Notes: a model not told the origin generated them from the letters alone. A stretch of DNA of 64,000 bases from an uncultured Carboxylicivirga sp. (GCA_947503525.1 CANNEA010000001.1:434001-498000), one strand, 5' to 3'. Positions 55,008 through 64,000 are shown, numbered from the stretch's first letter. Numbers and translations are program-made.

Positions 55008-55015
55008 TATATTTG
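55008..55015 (+). promoter_or_regulatory. -7 element of tgt promoter
   Basis: TATATTTG fits TAnnTTTG. It is about 90 bases before the tgt start and is preceded by TTTG at 54980-54983. Confidence 0.55.
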
Positions 55016-55103
55016 CAGCCCTTTTTTTATCTTAAATGACTCTTAATAATGTTGTTTAGGGTTAATCGTTTAAAGATTTCAATAGAATTTTATAAAGTGA
55101 GAT

Positions 55104-56234
55104 ATGAATTTTGAACTTCAACATACAGATCCAAAATCAAGTGCCAGAGCGGGTGTAATTACTACGGACCATGGGCAAATAGAAACACCAATTTTTATGC
55201 CGGTAGGAACCGTAGGATCGGTTAAAGGCGTTCATTTTCGTGATTTGGAAGATGATGTTAAAGCTCAAATTATTTTAGGAAATACCTATCATTTGTATTT
55301 ACGTCCTGGGCTAGATGTTCTGAAAGCAGCTGGAGGTTTGCACAAGTTTAATGGTTGGAATAAACCTATATTAACCGATAGTGGAGGGTATCAGGTTTTT
55401 TCTTTAAGTGCAAATAGAAAATTAACCGAGGAAGGAGCAGTTTTTCGTTCACATCTTGATGGATCAAAACATTTATTCACGCCGGAAAATGTTGTAGATA
55501 TTCAGAGAACCATTGGAGCTGATATAATAATGGCGCTTGATGAATGTCCTCCGGGAGATTCAGATTATAAATATGCCAAGCAATCCATGGAGTTAACTCA
55601 TCGTTGGTTGAAACGCGGAATAGAGCGATTTGATACCACGGATCCATATTATGGACATTCACAAACCTTTTTTCCAATTGTTCAAGGCGCAGGTCATCGT
55701 GATTTAAGAATTCAATCTGCTGAGTTCATTGCCAGTCAAAATCGTGAAGGAAATGCCATTGGTGGTTTGGCTGTCGGTGAGCCAACTGAGGTGATGTACG
55801 AAATGGTGGAATTGGTTAATGGCATATTACCAAAGGATAAGCCGCGTTATCTGATGGGGGTTGGAACTCCGGCAAATCTATTGGAAAATATAGCCCTTGG
55901 AGTTGATATGTTTGATTGTGTAATGCCAACACGAAATGGTCGAAACGGAATGCTATTTACCTCAGAAGGTATACTCAATATGCGTAATGAGAAATGGAAA
56001 AATGACTTTTCACCAGTAGACCCGAACGGCACTTCTTTTGTGGATCAACATTATACAAAAGCTTATTTACGCCATCTGTATATTTCTAAAGAGATGCTTG
56101 CCGCTCAAATAGGTAGTTTGCATAATCTCACTTTTTACCTATGGTTAGTTAAAGAAGCGCGCAAGCATATTATCGCTGGAGATTTTCATTCGTGGAAAGA
56201 AGTGATGGTAAAAAAACTAACAGTACGTTTGTAA
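55104..56234 (+). CDS. tgt: tRNA-guanine transglycosylase without the zinc cysteines
   Basis: This 376-residue protein has FMPVGTVGSVKGV, ILGNTYHLYLRPG, the active-site LTDSGGYQVFSL, IGGLAVGEP and the nucleophile segment FDCVMPTRNGRNG. It swaps G34 for preQ1 in GUN anticodons (Tyr, His, Asp, Asn) of tRNA. Where most bacterial Tgt proteins have the C-x-C-x-x-C zinc site, this one reads DPNGTSFVDQHYTKAYLRHLY; the His of SLHNLTFYLW remains. I believe this is seen in other Bacteroidota too but cannot verify it here. The length and catalytic residues are otherwise normal. An LptF/G-type permease follows. Confidence 0.93.
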   Translation: MNFELQHTDPKSSARAGVITTDHGQIETPIFMPVGTVGSVKGVHFRDLEDDVKAQIILGNTYHLYLRPGLDVLKAAGGLHKFNGWNKPILTDSGGYQVFSLSANRKLTEEGAVFRSHLDGSKHLFTPENVVDIQRTIGADIIMALDECPPGDSDYKYAKQSMELTHRWLKRGIERFDTTDPYYGHSQTFFPIVQGAGHRDLRIQSAEFIASQNREGNAIGGLAVGEPTEVMYEMVELVNGILPKDKPRYLMGVGTPANLLENIALGVDMFDCVMPTRNGRNGMLFTSEGILNMRNEKWKNDFSPVDPNGTSFVDQHYTKAYLRHLYISKEMLAAQIGSLHNLTFYLWLVKEARKHIIAGDFHSWKEVMVKKLTVRL

Positions 56235-56353
56235 TTGAATGCTAAGTTAATCCTATTCATCTCTGAAGATGTTTTAACTTTTTATTACACTATTTTTTTG
56301 TTCTTTTGTATTAGGACTTACATTAAGAATGAGAATAATTTAAATCAGTCGAT

Positions 56354-57436
56354 TTGAAAAAACTGGATCTATATATACTCAAAAAGTTTCTGGGTACCTT
56401 CTTTTTTGCCATTCTACTCATCATTAGTATATCAGTAGTTTTCGATGTTACCGAAAAGGTTGATAATTTTATTGATAAAGAAGCGCCACTAGAGGCCATT
56501 GTATTTGACTACTATAAAAACTTCGTTCCGTATTTTGCAAATTTATTTACACCCCTATTTGTTTTTATAGCAGTTATTTTCTTCACCTCCAAAATGGCTT
56601 ATCAAACCGAAATCATTGCCATTCTGTCAAGTGGAGTGAGTTTTCGTAGAATGATGTTTCCCTACTTTATAGGGGCTGCTATTATCGGAATTTTTTCTTT
56701 CTGGTTAGGAGGATATGTAATACCCCCTGCAAATCAAACCAGACTTCGTTTTGAGGCTACCTATGTTAAAGATATTAGGGAAGTCGGCTTAGGTAATATT
56801 CATATGCAAATAGAACCAGGTGTTTTTGTGTATATGAATAAATATTATTCTTTTCAGGAAAGAGGAGATTACTTTAATATGGAAAAATACGACGGTAAGA
56901 AATTAATTTCTAAGTTGTCGGCCAAACAAGTGAAGTATGATACAGCAACCGGGAAGTGGAACCTTAAAAAGTATCTGATAAGAGATTTTACCAATGATAT
57001 TGAACAGGTTATTTCGCGTGGAAGCGAATTAGATACTCTTATTCCTAATATGAAGCCAAGTGATTTCAAGGAGGAAAGGAAATATTTTGAAATGATGACC
57101 AATAAGGAGTTGGATGATTATATAGCAGAACAACAGGCGCGTGGGGTTGGTAATCTAGAAGAGTTTTATATTGAACGATACAAGCGATTTGCCTCTCCTT
57201 TTAGCGCATTTATTCTAACATTAATTGGAGTTTCACTTGCTTCAAGAAAAGTTCGGGGAGGAATGGGCTTGCATATTGGAGTTGGTATTGCCTTAAGTTT
57301 TTCGTATATTTTGTTCATGACTATTTCTACCACATTTGCCATAAATGGGAATATGGACCCATTATTAGCAGTGTGGATACCTAATATTCTGTTTTCTATG
57401 ATCGGAATATTTCTCTATTATAAAGCCCCAAAGTAA
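56354..57436 (+). CDS. LptF/LptG family permease (LPS export)
   Basis: This 360-residue membrane protein has the YjgP/YjgQ pattern: three N-terminal transmembrane segments (about 10-30, 55-75, 95-115), a beta-rich periplasmic domain (about 125-265) and three C-terminal segments. KKLDLYILKKFLGTFFFAIL is the typical N-terminus. It forms the LptBFG transporter that extracts LPS for export. Translation must start at TTG 56354, because no in-frame ATG or GTG precedes it and the family N-terminus begins here. It follows tgt by about 120 bases. Confidence 0.88.
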   Translation: MKKLDLYILKKFLGTFFFAILLIISISVVFDVTEKVDNFIDKEAPLEAIVFDYYKNFVPYFANLFTPLFVFIAVIFFTSKMAYQTEIIAILSSGVSFRRMMFPYFIGAAIIGIFSFWLGGYVIPPANQTRLRFEATYVKDIREVGLGNIHMQIEPGVFVYMNKYYSFQERGDYFNMEKYDGKKLISKLSAKQVKYDTATGKWNLKKYLIRDFTNDIEQVISRGSELDTLIPNMKPSDFKEERKYFEMMTNKELDDYIAEQQARGVGNLEEFYIERYKRFASPFSAFILTLIGVSLASRKVRGGMGLHIGVGIALSFSYILFMTISTTFAINGNMDPLLAVWIPNILFSMIGIFLYYKAPK

Positions 57437-57602
57437 CTGGTGCTTATTGCAATACTGCTCTGTTAAGGCAAAAGGATTGATTTTTATATGATTAATTCTC
57501 TTTTGTTAAAAAAATAAAATTAGTAATTATGCACCCTGAAAAATTAATCAGGGGGAATAAATATGTCTTGGTTAATAGTAGGTTAAATCAAATTATTGGA
57601 TT

Positions 57603-59147
57603 ATGTCATTGAAAAAACACATCCTAGACCTTCGTAAAAGAAAGGAACAAGTGCAAAAGGGTGGTGGCGACAAAGCCATTGAAAAACAGGTTGCAAGGGG
57701 AAAGCAAACCGCTCGCGAACGTATCCTGGCACTCCTTGATAAAGAATCTTTTACCGAGTACGATCTTTTTGTTGAGCATGAAGCACGTGACTTTGGTATG
57801 GACAAAAAACAGCTCCATGGAGATGGGGTGATTATTGGTACCGGAACCATTTACGGTGCTCCAATCTGTATTTTTGCTCAGGATTTTACTGTTGAGGGAG
57901 GTTCATTAGGATTAATGCATGCCCGTAAGATTACTAAAATCATGGATCACGCTTTAAAGATGCGTGTGCCTTTGATCGGTATTAACGATTCAGGTGGTGC
58001 TCGTATTCAAGAAGGTGTGAATGCCTTGGCCGGTTATGGAGAAATTTTCTACCGTAATACTATGGCTTCTGGTGTTATTCCTCAGATTTCGGTTATTTTA
58101 GGGCCTTGTGCAGGTGGGGCAGTTTACTCTCCAGCATTAACCGACTTTGTATTTGTAGTAGATAATATTTCTAAAATGTTTATCACTGGACCTGGTGTAA
58201 TCAAGTCTGTATTGGGAGAGGAAATCTCAATGGAAGATCTTGGTGGTGCTCGAGTTCATGCTGAAATTACTGGAAATGCACACTTCTTCTCAGATAGCGA
58301 GGATGAATGTTTCGAACAAATTAAGAAACTGATTACTTATATTCCTTGGAGCAATTCTAAAAAGGCGAAAGTATTCCCTCCTAAACCATCTAAGTTTAAG
58401 GGTAATATTGAAGACCTTATTCCTTCGGATCCTAAACAACCGTATGACGTTCGTGATGTTATCAGAGCAATAGTTGATAATTCTGATTTCTTCGAAATTC
58501 AGGAGCTTTGGGCAGCTAATATCGTTATTGGTTTTGGTCGTTTGAATGGTGAGACAGTTGGATTTGTTGCTAACCAACCATTGGTATTGGCCGGAGTATT
58601 GGATTGTGATAGTTCTGATAAGGCTGCGCGTTTTATTCGCTATTGTGATGCCTTTAATATTCCTATCGTTACTTTAGAGGATATGCCTGGATATTTACCT
58701 GGTGTTGATCAGGAGCATGCTGGTGTAATTCGTCATGGTGCGAAAGTATTGTATGCTTATTCAGAGGCGACTGTACCTAAGGTTACGGTTATTCTTCGTA
58801 AAGCATACGGTGGTGGATATATTGCCATGAATTCTCGTCACTTGGGGGCTGACTTTATGTTTGCCTGGCCTATGGCAGAAATTGCGGTTATGGGTCCTGA
58901 AGGTGCAGCAAATATCATCTTTAGAAAAGACATTGAGGAGGCAGAAGATGCTGATGCAATGCGAGCTCTAAAAGTTCAGGAATATAAAGAGAAGTTTGCT
59001 AATCCATATGTGGCGGCTGCAAAAGGGTATATTGATTCAGTTATCGAGCCAAACGAAACACGCAAATTGTTATTACATGCGATTGAAGTTTCAACCGATA
59101 AGGATGATCATAGACCAGATAAGAAGCACGGAATTCCACCATTTTAA
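57603..59147 (+). CDS. mmdA: Acyl-CoA carboxylase / methylmalonyl-CoA decarboxylase carboxyltransferase subunit
   Basis: This 514-residue carboxyltransferase has both crotonase-like halves. Visible motifs are GDGVIIGTGTIYG, INDSGGARIQEGVNALAGYGEIF, GPCAGGAVYSPALTDFVF and, in the second half, VTLEDMPGYLPGVDQEHAGVIRHGAK and KAYGGGYIAMNSRHLGADF. Members act on propionyl-/methylmalonyl-CoA, either in carboxylation or in Na+-pumping decarboxylation. The small biotin carrier gene follows after 11 bases. Neither a biotin carboxylase nor the membrane decarboxylase beta subunit is seen here, so the direction cannot be decided. Confidence 0.9.
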   Translation: MSLKKHILDLRKRKEQVQKGGGDKAIEKQVARGKQTARERILALLDKESFTEYDLFVEHEARDFGMDKKQLHGDGVIIGTGTIYGAPICIFAQDFTVEGGSLGLMHARKITKIMDHALKMRVPLIGINDSGGARIQEGVNALAGYGEIFYRNTMASGVIPQISVILGPCAGGAVYSPALTDFVFVVDNISKMFITGPGVIKSVLGEEISMEDLGGARVHAEITGNAHFFSDSEDECFEQIKKLITYIPWSNSKKAKVFPPKPSKFKGNIEDLIPSDPKQPYDVRDVIRAIVDNSDFFEIQELWAANIVIGFGRLNGETVGFVANQPLVLAGVLDCDSSDKAARFIRYCDAFNIPIVTLEDMPGYLPGVDQEHAGVIRHGAKVLYAYSEATVPKVTVILRKAYGGGYIAMNSRHLGADFMFAWPMAEIAVMGPEGAANIIFRKDIEEAEDADAMRALKVQEYKEKFANPYVAAAKGYIDSVIEPNETRKLLLHAIEVSTDKDDHRPDKKHGIPPF

Positions 59148-59158
59148 TAGGAGGGCAT

Positions 59159-59485
59159 ATGGCTAAAAAGAAAAAAATAGAAGGTCTTGTTGATTTTGCT
59201 ATACTTAGTATGAAGTATAAAACAAGGTTGACTAAGAAATTCGTTAATAGAACTCAATATGCTGCCCCAATCCCGAATCATGTATTGTCCTATATTCCAG
59301 GAACAATTCAAGAGATTTATGTGAAAGAGGGTCAGAAAGTAAAGGCTGGAGAATCATTGTTGATTCTTGAGGCTATGAAAATGAGAAATCAAATTGCCAT
59401 GCCACATGATGGAAAGATAAAATCCATTAATGTGGGTACCGGTGATAAGATACCGAAGAATCATCTCATGATTGAGATTGAATAG
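59159..59485 (+). CDS. Biotin carboxyl carrier protein, short form
   Basis: This 108-residue protein has a single biotinyl domain (about 40-108) with the biotinylation motif ILEAMKMRN (Lys about residue 78). The N-terminus is basic (MAKKKKIEGLVDFAI) and lacks the Pro/Ala-rich linker usual in decarboxylase gamma/biotin subunits. It carries carboxybiotin for the carboxyltransferase 11 bases upstream. Complete and convergent with ispE. Confidence 0.9.
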   Translation: MAKKKKIEGLVDFAILSMKYKTRLTKKFVNRTQYAAPIPNHVLSYIPGTIQEIYVKEGQKVKAGESLLILEAMKMRNQIAMPHDGKIKSINVGTGDKIPKNHLMIEIE

Positions 59486-59489
59486 CAAA

Positions 59490-59522
59490 ATTAAAAAGGC
59501 TGCCTCAGGGCAACCTTTTTTT
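59490..59522. terminator. Shared terminator between biotin carrier and ispE
   Basis: AAAAGG-TGCC / GGCA-CCTTTT with a C-A mismatch and a T-run. It serves the plus-strand gene and perhaps ispE in the other direction. Confidence 0.7.
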
Positions 59523-60336
59523 ATAATTTGCCTGACCAAACGAAATAGCTTGGATCGAATTTTAGTTTGACTTCTTTATTGAAAATTCCATATACCGTAG
59601 ATCCACTCCCCGACATCGCTGAATACATAGCTCCATTTGCGTATAAGTCTTTCTTTATTTGAGCTATTTTAGGATGATTAAGGAAAATATTATTCTCAAA
59701 ATCATTTTTAATGGTGTCTTTCCAGTTTTTTATAGGTAAAGCAATATCCTTCATTAAAGATTGCGACGAAGGAGATGCGATTACGCCTGAGTAGGCTTCA
59801 GGAGTACTTATGTGAATTGGAGGTTTAATCAGATAAATAAATAAGCCGCTTAGGTCTACGTCAGTATTCGTAAGTTGATCTCCTATACCGGTGGCATATG
59901 CTGGTTGGTTATCGATAAAAAATGGACAATCTGCACCCAATTGCAAAGCCATTGCTTTTAGTTGGCTTATAGATAAATTTAATTCAAATGTGTCATTTAG
60001 CAGTTTTAGCATAAAAGCTCCATCGGCTGAGCCACCACCCAATCCTGCCCCGAAAGGAATGTTTTTGTGAAGGAAAATATCAATTGGTGGGATGGTATAG
60101 TTTTCTTTTATCAGCATTAAAGCCTTTACACAAATATTATCCTTATCCTCTGAATCGACTTCAATGCCAGAATTATGCAGACAATAATCACTTTGTAATT
60201 CCGGATTAACAATTATTTCAAGTGCGTCGCTTATTGGAATTGGATAAAATACAGTTTCAAGGTTATGGTATCCGTCAGAACGTTTTTCAACAACATTTAA
60301 ACCAATATTTATTTTGGCATTGGGAAAACAAAGCAT
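59521..60336 (-). CDS. ispE: 4-diphosphocytidyl-2-C-methyl-D-erythritol kinase
   Basis: This 271-residue GHMP kinase has FPNAKINIGLNVVEKRSDGYHNLETVFYPI, the ATP-binding IPFGAGLGGGSADGAFML and C-terminal MSGSGSTVYGIF. It carries out the fourth step of the non-mevalonate isoprenoid pathway. It is monocistronic and divergent from dnaB. No other isp gene is present in the window. Confidence 0.95.
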   Translation of the reverse strand: MLCFPNAKINIGLNVVEKRSDGYHNLETVFYPIPISDALEIIVNPELQSDYCLHNSGIEVDSEDKDNICVKALMLIKENYTIPPIDIFLHKNIPFGAGLGGGSADGAFMLKLLNDTFELNLSISQLKAMALQLGADCPFFIDNQPAYATGIGDQLTNTDVDLSGLFIYLIKPPIHISTPEAYSGVIASPSSQSLMKDIALPIKNWKDTIKNDFENNIFLNHPKIAQIKKDLYANGAMYSAMSGSGSTVYGIFNKEVKLKFDPSYFVWSGKL

Positions 60337-60492
60337 AGCAATAAGTTTTTTGCAAATTAAAATAATTCCTTTGAAAAATGGGCATACACGAAACTGACTT
60401 AAGCATAAATTTATAAGATTAGTAATTAGTATATAGGGAGCGATTGCTGTTATTACTTCTTGTATTTAACATGAACTTTGGCACCAGATTAG

Positions 60493-60500
60493 TATATTTG
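60493..60500 (+). promoter_or_regulatory. -7 element of dnaB promoter
   Basis: TATATTTG is an exact TAnnTTTG match, 27 bases before the dnaB ATG. Confidence 0.65.
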
Positions 60501-60526
60501 TTGCCCGCAAAAATGTGGATGTGAAT

Positions 60527-62077
60527 ATGGCAGATAGAAACTACAATAAGAACAATAAGCAGTTAATGGGCCACGAATTAGGTAAACTGCCTCCTCAGGT
60601 ATTAGATTTAGAGGAGGCTGTTTTAGGTGCTTTGTTGCTTGAAAAAGATGCTTTTGTTCAGGTTTCAGAATTGTTGAAGTCGGATCATTTTTATAAAGAG
60701 GCTCATCAGCATATTTATCAATCCATAATGAATCTTGAAGCGAATGAGCAACCGGTGGATATGCTTACCGTTACTCAGGAACTAAAACGTTTGGGAAAGC
60801 TTGAAGAAGTTGGAGGGGCATTCTACGTTTCTCAATTGACAAGTAAAGTGGCTTCTGCAGCCCATATCGAGTTCCATGCCCGTATTATTTGGCAGAAGTA
60901 CTTGCAGCGACAGATGATTCAAATATCAAGTGATTTACAAACCAAGGCTTATGATGAGGCCATTGATGTAAATGATTTACTTGAGGAGGCGGAAAGTACC
61001 TTTTTTATGCTGTCACAAGGCAGTATGAAACGTGAGGCTGTTCAGATTAATCCTGTTATTCAGGAGGCGATTGACCGCATAAAAGTAGCAGCTGCAAGAG
61101 GTGATGGATTAAGTGGGGTAACTTCAGGGTTTAATGCGCTGGATAAAATCACATCAGGTTGGCAAGGTTCAGCATTAATTATTATTGCTGCCCGTCCTGC
61201 CATGGGTAAGACGGCTTTTATTCTTTCAATGGCGCGCCAGATGGCCCTTAATCATAAAATTCCTATTGCCATATTCTCTCTGGAGATGTCAAATGTTGAA
61301 TTGGTCAACCGTCTGGTTGTTTCAGAAACAGAGTTATCGGCGGATAAGATTAAGAAAGGAAATCTTGCACCTTATGAGTGGGAACAACTTGATCATAAAA
61401 TTCAGAATTTGATTGATGCGCCAATATATGTTGATGATACTGCAGGCCTTTCGGTATTTGAATTAAGAGCAAAGTGCAGAAGGTTGAAGAAACAGCATGA
61501 TATCAAATGTATTGTTATTGACTACCTTCAGTTGATGAATGCCAGTGGAATGGCGCCCGGTAACAGGCAGGAAGAGGTGAGTATTATTTCACGCTCGCTA
61601 AAAGGTTTGGCTAAGGAATTGGATGTGCCGGTAATCGCTCTTTCGCAGCTGAATCGTGGTGTGGAATCCAGAGCTGGTAACGAAGGTAAGAGACCACAGC
61701 TATCTGATTTGCGTGAATCAGGTGCCATTGAGCAGGATGCCGATATGGTATGTTTTATTCATCGACCTGAATATTACCGTATAACCGAAGATGAGCAGGG
61801 TAATTCTTTAATAGGAATGGCCGAAATTATTATCGCAAAGCATCGTGCAGGTCCTACTGCAGACGTAAGGTTACGTTTCCGTGCAGAGTTAGCTCGCTTC
61901 CAAGATGTGGAAGAGGACGTGTTTGATGATAGTGGATTTAATCAGGCACCTGCTGCTCAAAGTTTACCATCAAAGATGAATGCCGGAGACGAAGGTGAAA
62001 ATGGTAATGGATCGGCTTCGCATCTACCTGACTTCCCTGATATGCAGGCAGGTTTTGATAAAGATATGCCGTTTTAG
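60527..62077 (+). CDS. dnaB: Replicative DNA helicase
   Basis: This 516-residue helicase has an N-terminal DnaB domain (PPQVLDLEEAVLGALLLEKDAF), a linker, and a RecA-like domain with Walker A IIIAARPAMGKTAFIL, Walker B CIVIDYLQLM, SQLNRGVESR and the C-terminal IIAKHRAGPTADVRL motif. The ATG at 60527 is preferred over a GTG four codons upstream. The acidic, Gly-rich C-terminal tail (about 465-516) is typical of Bacteroidota DnaB. It unwinds DNA at the replication fork. Confidence 0.96.
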   Translation: MADRNYNKNNKQLMGHELGKLPPQVLDLEEAVLGALLLEKDAFVQVSELLKSDHFYKEAHQHIYQSIMNLEANEQPVDMLTVTQELKRLGKLEEVGGAFYVSQLTSKVASAAHIEFHARIIWQKYLQRQMIQISSDLQTKAYDEAIDVNDLLEEAESTFFMLSQGSMKREAVQINPVIQEAIDRIKVAAARGDGLSGVTSGFNALDKITSGWQGSALIIIAARPAMGKTAFILSMARQMALNHKIPIAIFSLEMSNVELVNRLVVSETELSADKIKKGNLAPYEWEQLDHKIQNLIDAPIYVDDTAGLSVFELRAKCRRLKKQHDIKCIVIDYLQLMNASGMAPGNRQEEVSIISRSLKGLAKELDVPVIALSQLNRGVESRAGNEGKRPQLSDLRESGAIEQDADMVCFIHRPEYYRITEDEQGNSLIGMAEIIIAKHRAGPTADVRLRFRAELARFQDVEEDVFDDSGFNQAPAAQSLPSKMNAGDEGENGNGSASHLPDFPDMQAGFDKDMPF

Positions 62078-62207
62078 AACTCTTTCATTTAATCGATGCA
62101 ACCCTTATTGTTTTTGCTTGTCTTTATTTTTGGATGCAGGTAATAAAAGTATTAATTTATCGATAAGTTAATATGACTTGCTATATATAATATAGTAACT
62201 AACCACT

Positions 62208-63095
62208 ATGAAAAACCACCTAACAAAGATTGCATTAATTACAGGGCCTACAAGCGGAATAGGAAAGTGTTTTGCTTATGAATTAGCGCGTAATGGTTAT
62301 GGTTTAATTCTTGTTGCCCGAAATAAGCCTAAACTCGATAAGGAAGCTCGGAAAATCCGTGCTGAATTTGGGGTTGAGGTTGTAAGTGAGTGTGCCGATT
62401 TATCAGATGAAAAAGGAATAGTTAAAATTCAAGATTATATTTCTTCCTTAAAACGACTGGATTTGTTGATCAATAATGCTGGATTTGGCGTTGGAGGTTA
62501 TTTTATGGAAGTGCCGTTTGATGAGCAAATGAGAATGTTAAATGTTCATTTATCCAGTACTATTCGCTTTTGTCGGGCAGCAATTCCTGTTATGACAAAT
62601 AATGACGGCGGTAGAATAATAAATGTGGCTTCATTCGCAGCGTTCTTTAATCTTCCGGGTAGTGTTTTGTATACCACAACAAAGGCGGCGGTAGTCAGTT
62701 TTTCAAAAGCTTTGCAACTTGAGGTAGAGGGCTACGGAATTAAGGTACAGGTCTTAACTCCGGGTTTTACCCAAACATCATTTCATAAATCGATAAACAG
62801 AGATGTGAAATTTCTCGATAAAATTCCTTCTTTTTTATGGACATCACCTGAATCAGTGGTAAGTACTTCATTGAAGTGTTTAGATTCTAAAAAAGTAATA
62901 TGTATACCAGGTTCTGCTAATAAAACGTTTTTTTGGCTCAATCAACATCCTTTAATATCTGGGTGGATTCAAAAAATTGCAATTAGGATAAGTGAACGGA
63001 AGCAATTGCCAGTCCCTTTGCCGGTTAAAGAAACAAATAATAGGAAGGAGCTTATTAAGAAGAAAGTGAAGGAAGAATTAGCACCCTTTATTTAA
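62208..63095 (+). CDS. Short-chain dehydrogenase/reductase
   Basis: This 295-residue SDR has cofactor motif ITGPTSGIGKCFAYELARNG (T-G-x-x-x-G-I-G), NNAGFG, active-site Ser in IINVASFAAFF and Tyr/Lys in YTTTKAAV. The C-terminal extension (about 240-295) is basic and partly hydrophobic (TFFWLNQHPLISGWIQKIAIRI), perhaps membrane-associating. This layout is shared with the DltE/YqjQ-like group of general SDRs; the substrate is unknown. No pathway neighbour is visible. Confidence 0.88.
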   Translation: MKNHLTKIALITGPTSGIGKCFAYELARNGYGLILVARNKPKLDKEARKIRAEFGVEVVSECADLSDEKGIVKIQDYISSLKRLDLLINNAGFGVGGYFMEVPFDEQMRMLNVHLSSTIRFCRAAIPVMTNNDGGRIINVASFAAFFNLPGSVLYTTTKAAVVSFSKALQLEVEGYGIKVQVLTPGFTQTSFHKSINRDVKFLDKIPSFLWTSPESVVSTSLKCLDSKKVICIPGSANKTFFWLNQHPLISGWIQKIAIRISERKQLPVPLPVKETNNRKELIKKKVKEELAPFI

Positions 63096-63129
63096 AACAT
63101 TTTCTACTAAGGTCTATTAGTATTAAGGC

Positions 63130-63137
63130 TATTTTTG
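63130..63137 (+). promoter_or_regulatory. -7 element before sulfatase gene
   Basis: TATTTTTG fits TAnnTTTG, 20 bases before the sulfatase ATG. Confidence 0.5.
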
Positions 63138-63157
63138 AAATTCAAAAATAAGAATTA

Positions 63158-64000
63158 ATGAGAAATTATAGCCTATTATTGTTTTCGCTAATCTTTGTTA
63201 GTTGTTCTTTGTCTACTAATAAAGAAATAACTACTACAAGTCATCCTAATATCGTAATTATCTATGCTGATGATTTAGGATTTGGAGATATGAGTGCCTA
63301 TAAAAGTGGTAATCTATCTACACCAAATATGGATCGAATAGCAAATGAAGGTATTCGTTTTAATAATGGATATGCAACTTCTGCCGCTTGTACTCCTAGT
63401 CGTTATGGTTTGTTAACAGGGATGTATCCATGGCGAAATAAGAATGCTAATGTATTACCCGGTGATGCTCCATTGTTAATTGATCCAAAGATGCCAAGTT
63501 TACCAAGGATGCTGAAAAATGTAGGATACGAAACTGCTGTTATTGGGAAATGGCATTTAGGAATGGGACTTGGAGATGTGGATTGGAATAAGTCAGTAAC
63601 GCCTTCAGCAAACGATATTGGTTTTGATTACACCTACCTTATGGCTGCAACTAACGACCGTGTTCCAAATGTTTATGTAGAGAATGGGAATGTTTTGGGA
63701 TTAGAGTCCGATGATCCTCTGCAGGTAAGCTATAAATCTAATTTTGAAGGAGAGCCTACGGGAAAGGATAATCCCGAGCTTCTGAAAATGATGTACAGCC
63801 ATGGGCATGACAATAGTATAAATAATGGTGTATCCAGAATAGGTTATCAGAAGGGCGGAAAATCAGCTCAATGGATTGATGAGAATATGGCTGATACCTT
63901 TCTGGTAAGGGCGCAGCAATTTGTTTCAGAGAAAAGAGATCAACCTTTCTTTTTATTTTACGCACTTCATCAACCTCATGTGCCACGAATTCCTCATCCA
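63158..64000 (+). CDS. Arylsulfatase family (S1) lipoprotein, cut by window end
   Basis: The first 281 codons are present. The signal peptide has lipobox IFVSC (Cys 16), so it is anchored as a lipoprotein. Sulfatase features are IVIIYADDLGFGD (calcium-binding Asps), the formylglycine motif C-T-P-S-R at about residue 75 and GKWHLG. Cys at the modified position means maturation by FGE or an anSME radical enzyme; neither gene is in the window. It should remove sulfate esters from a glycan or small ester. The ATG at 63158 fits the signal peptide. Confidence 0.92.
   Translation, partial: MRNYSLLLFSLIFVSCSLSTNKEITTTSHPNIVIIYADDLGFGDMSAYKSGNLSTPNMDRIANEGIRFNNGYATSAACTPSRYGLLTGMYPWRNKNANVLPGDAPLLIDPKMPSLPRMLKNVGYETAVIGKWHLGMGLGDVDWNKSVTPSANDIGFDYTYLMAATNDRVPNVYVENGNVLGLESDDPLQVSYKSNFEGEPTGKDNPELLKMMYSHGHDNSINNGVSRIGYQKGGKSAQWIDENMADTFLVRAQQFVSEKRDQPFFLFYALHQPHVPRIPHP

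Noticed and set aside
57534-57553. CCCTGA...TCAGGG hairpin before mmdA as a riboswitch
   Set aside because: The stem has only six pairs and no recognisable aptamer surrounds it; too weak to call.

Overview
The window reads as a chromosomal segment of an AT-rich Bacteroidota bacterium, probably from a marine or sediment lineage close to Marinilabiliales (the order is inference). Supporting signs are two SusC/SusD pairs, a type III glutamine synthetase, a type IX secretion sorting tail, surface lipoproteins with acidic residues after the lipid cysteine, and many promoters with the Bacteroidota -7 element TAnnTTTG and no obvious Shine-Dalgarno sequences.

Layout. 1-2.7 kb: the start of a lamin-tail/CotH-like secreted protein, an outer-membrane porin-like barrel and a TRM11-like RNA methyltransferase. 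2.8-4.3 kb: two intact tRNA-Phe genes followed, in transcription order, by a tandem array of three 406-bp units. Each unit has a terminator hairpin, a 97-residue GIY-YIG nuclease gene and a 3' tRNA-Phe remnant carrying a palindromic insertion. This is the most unusual locus in the window. 4.4-12.9 kb: housekeeping genes (M16 peptidase, O-methyltransferase, flavodoxin, RHH protein, YebC, M20 peptidase, GlnN, ElbB).

13-42 kb is a large alpha-glucan (starch/maltodextrin) utilisation locus. The minus-strand arm encodes an MFS sugar transporter, beta-phosphoglucomutase and a GH65 maltose phosphorylase. Beyond a terminator lies a GH13 neopullulanase-like protein whose catalytic residues are largely replaced. 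A LacI regulator sits between the arms, flanked by operator-like GCAAnCGnTTGC motifs. The plus-strand arm has two SusC-SusD-SusE/F-like sets and then two GH13 amylases, one with a T9SS tail. Inferred flow: surface lipoproteins and the secreted amylase capture and cut starch; SusCD imports oligosaccharides; the MFS protein moves maltose into the cytoplasm; GH65 phosphorolyses it to glucose and beta-glucose-1-phosphate; PgmB feeds the latter to glycolysis.

42-64 kb is mainly core genome: a sugar-phosphate transferase for surface polysaccharide, pcm, an MBL hydrolase, gcvP, a DUF4097 protein, PASTA-rluD-ddl, rpmH (52 codons), GT2-sigma-rsmG, tgt, an LptF/G permease, a decarboxylase/carboxylase alpha subunit with a biotin carrier, ispE, dnaB, an SDR and the beginning of a sulfatase cut by the window end.
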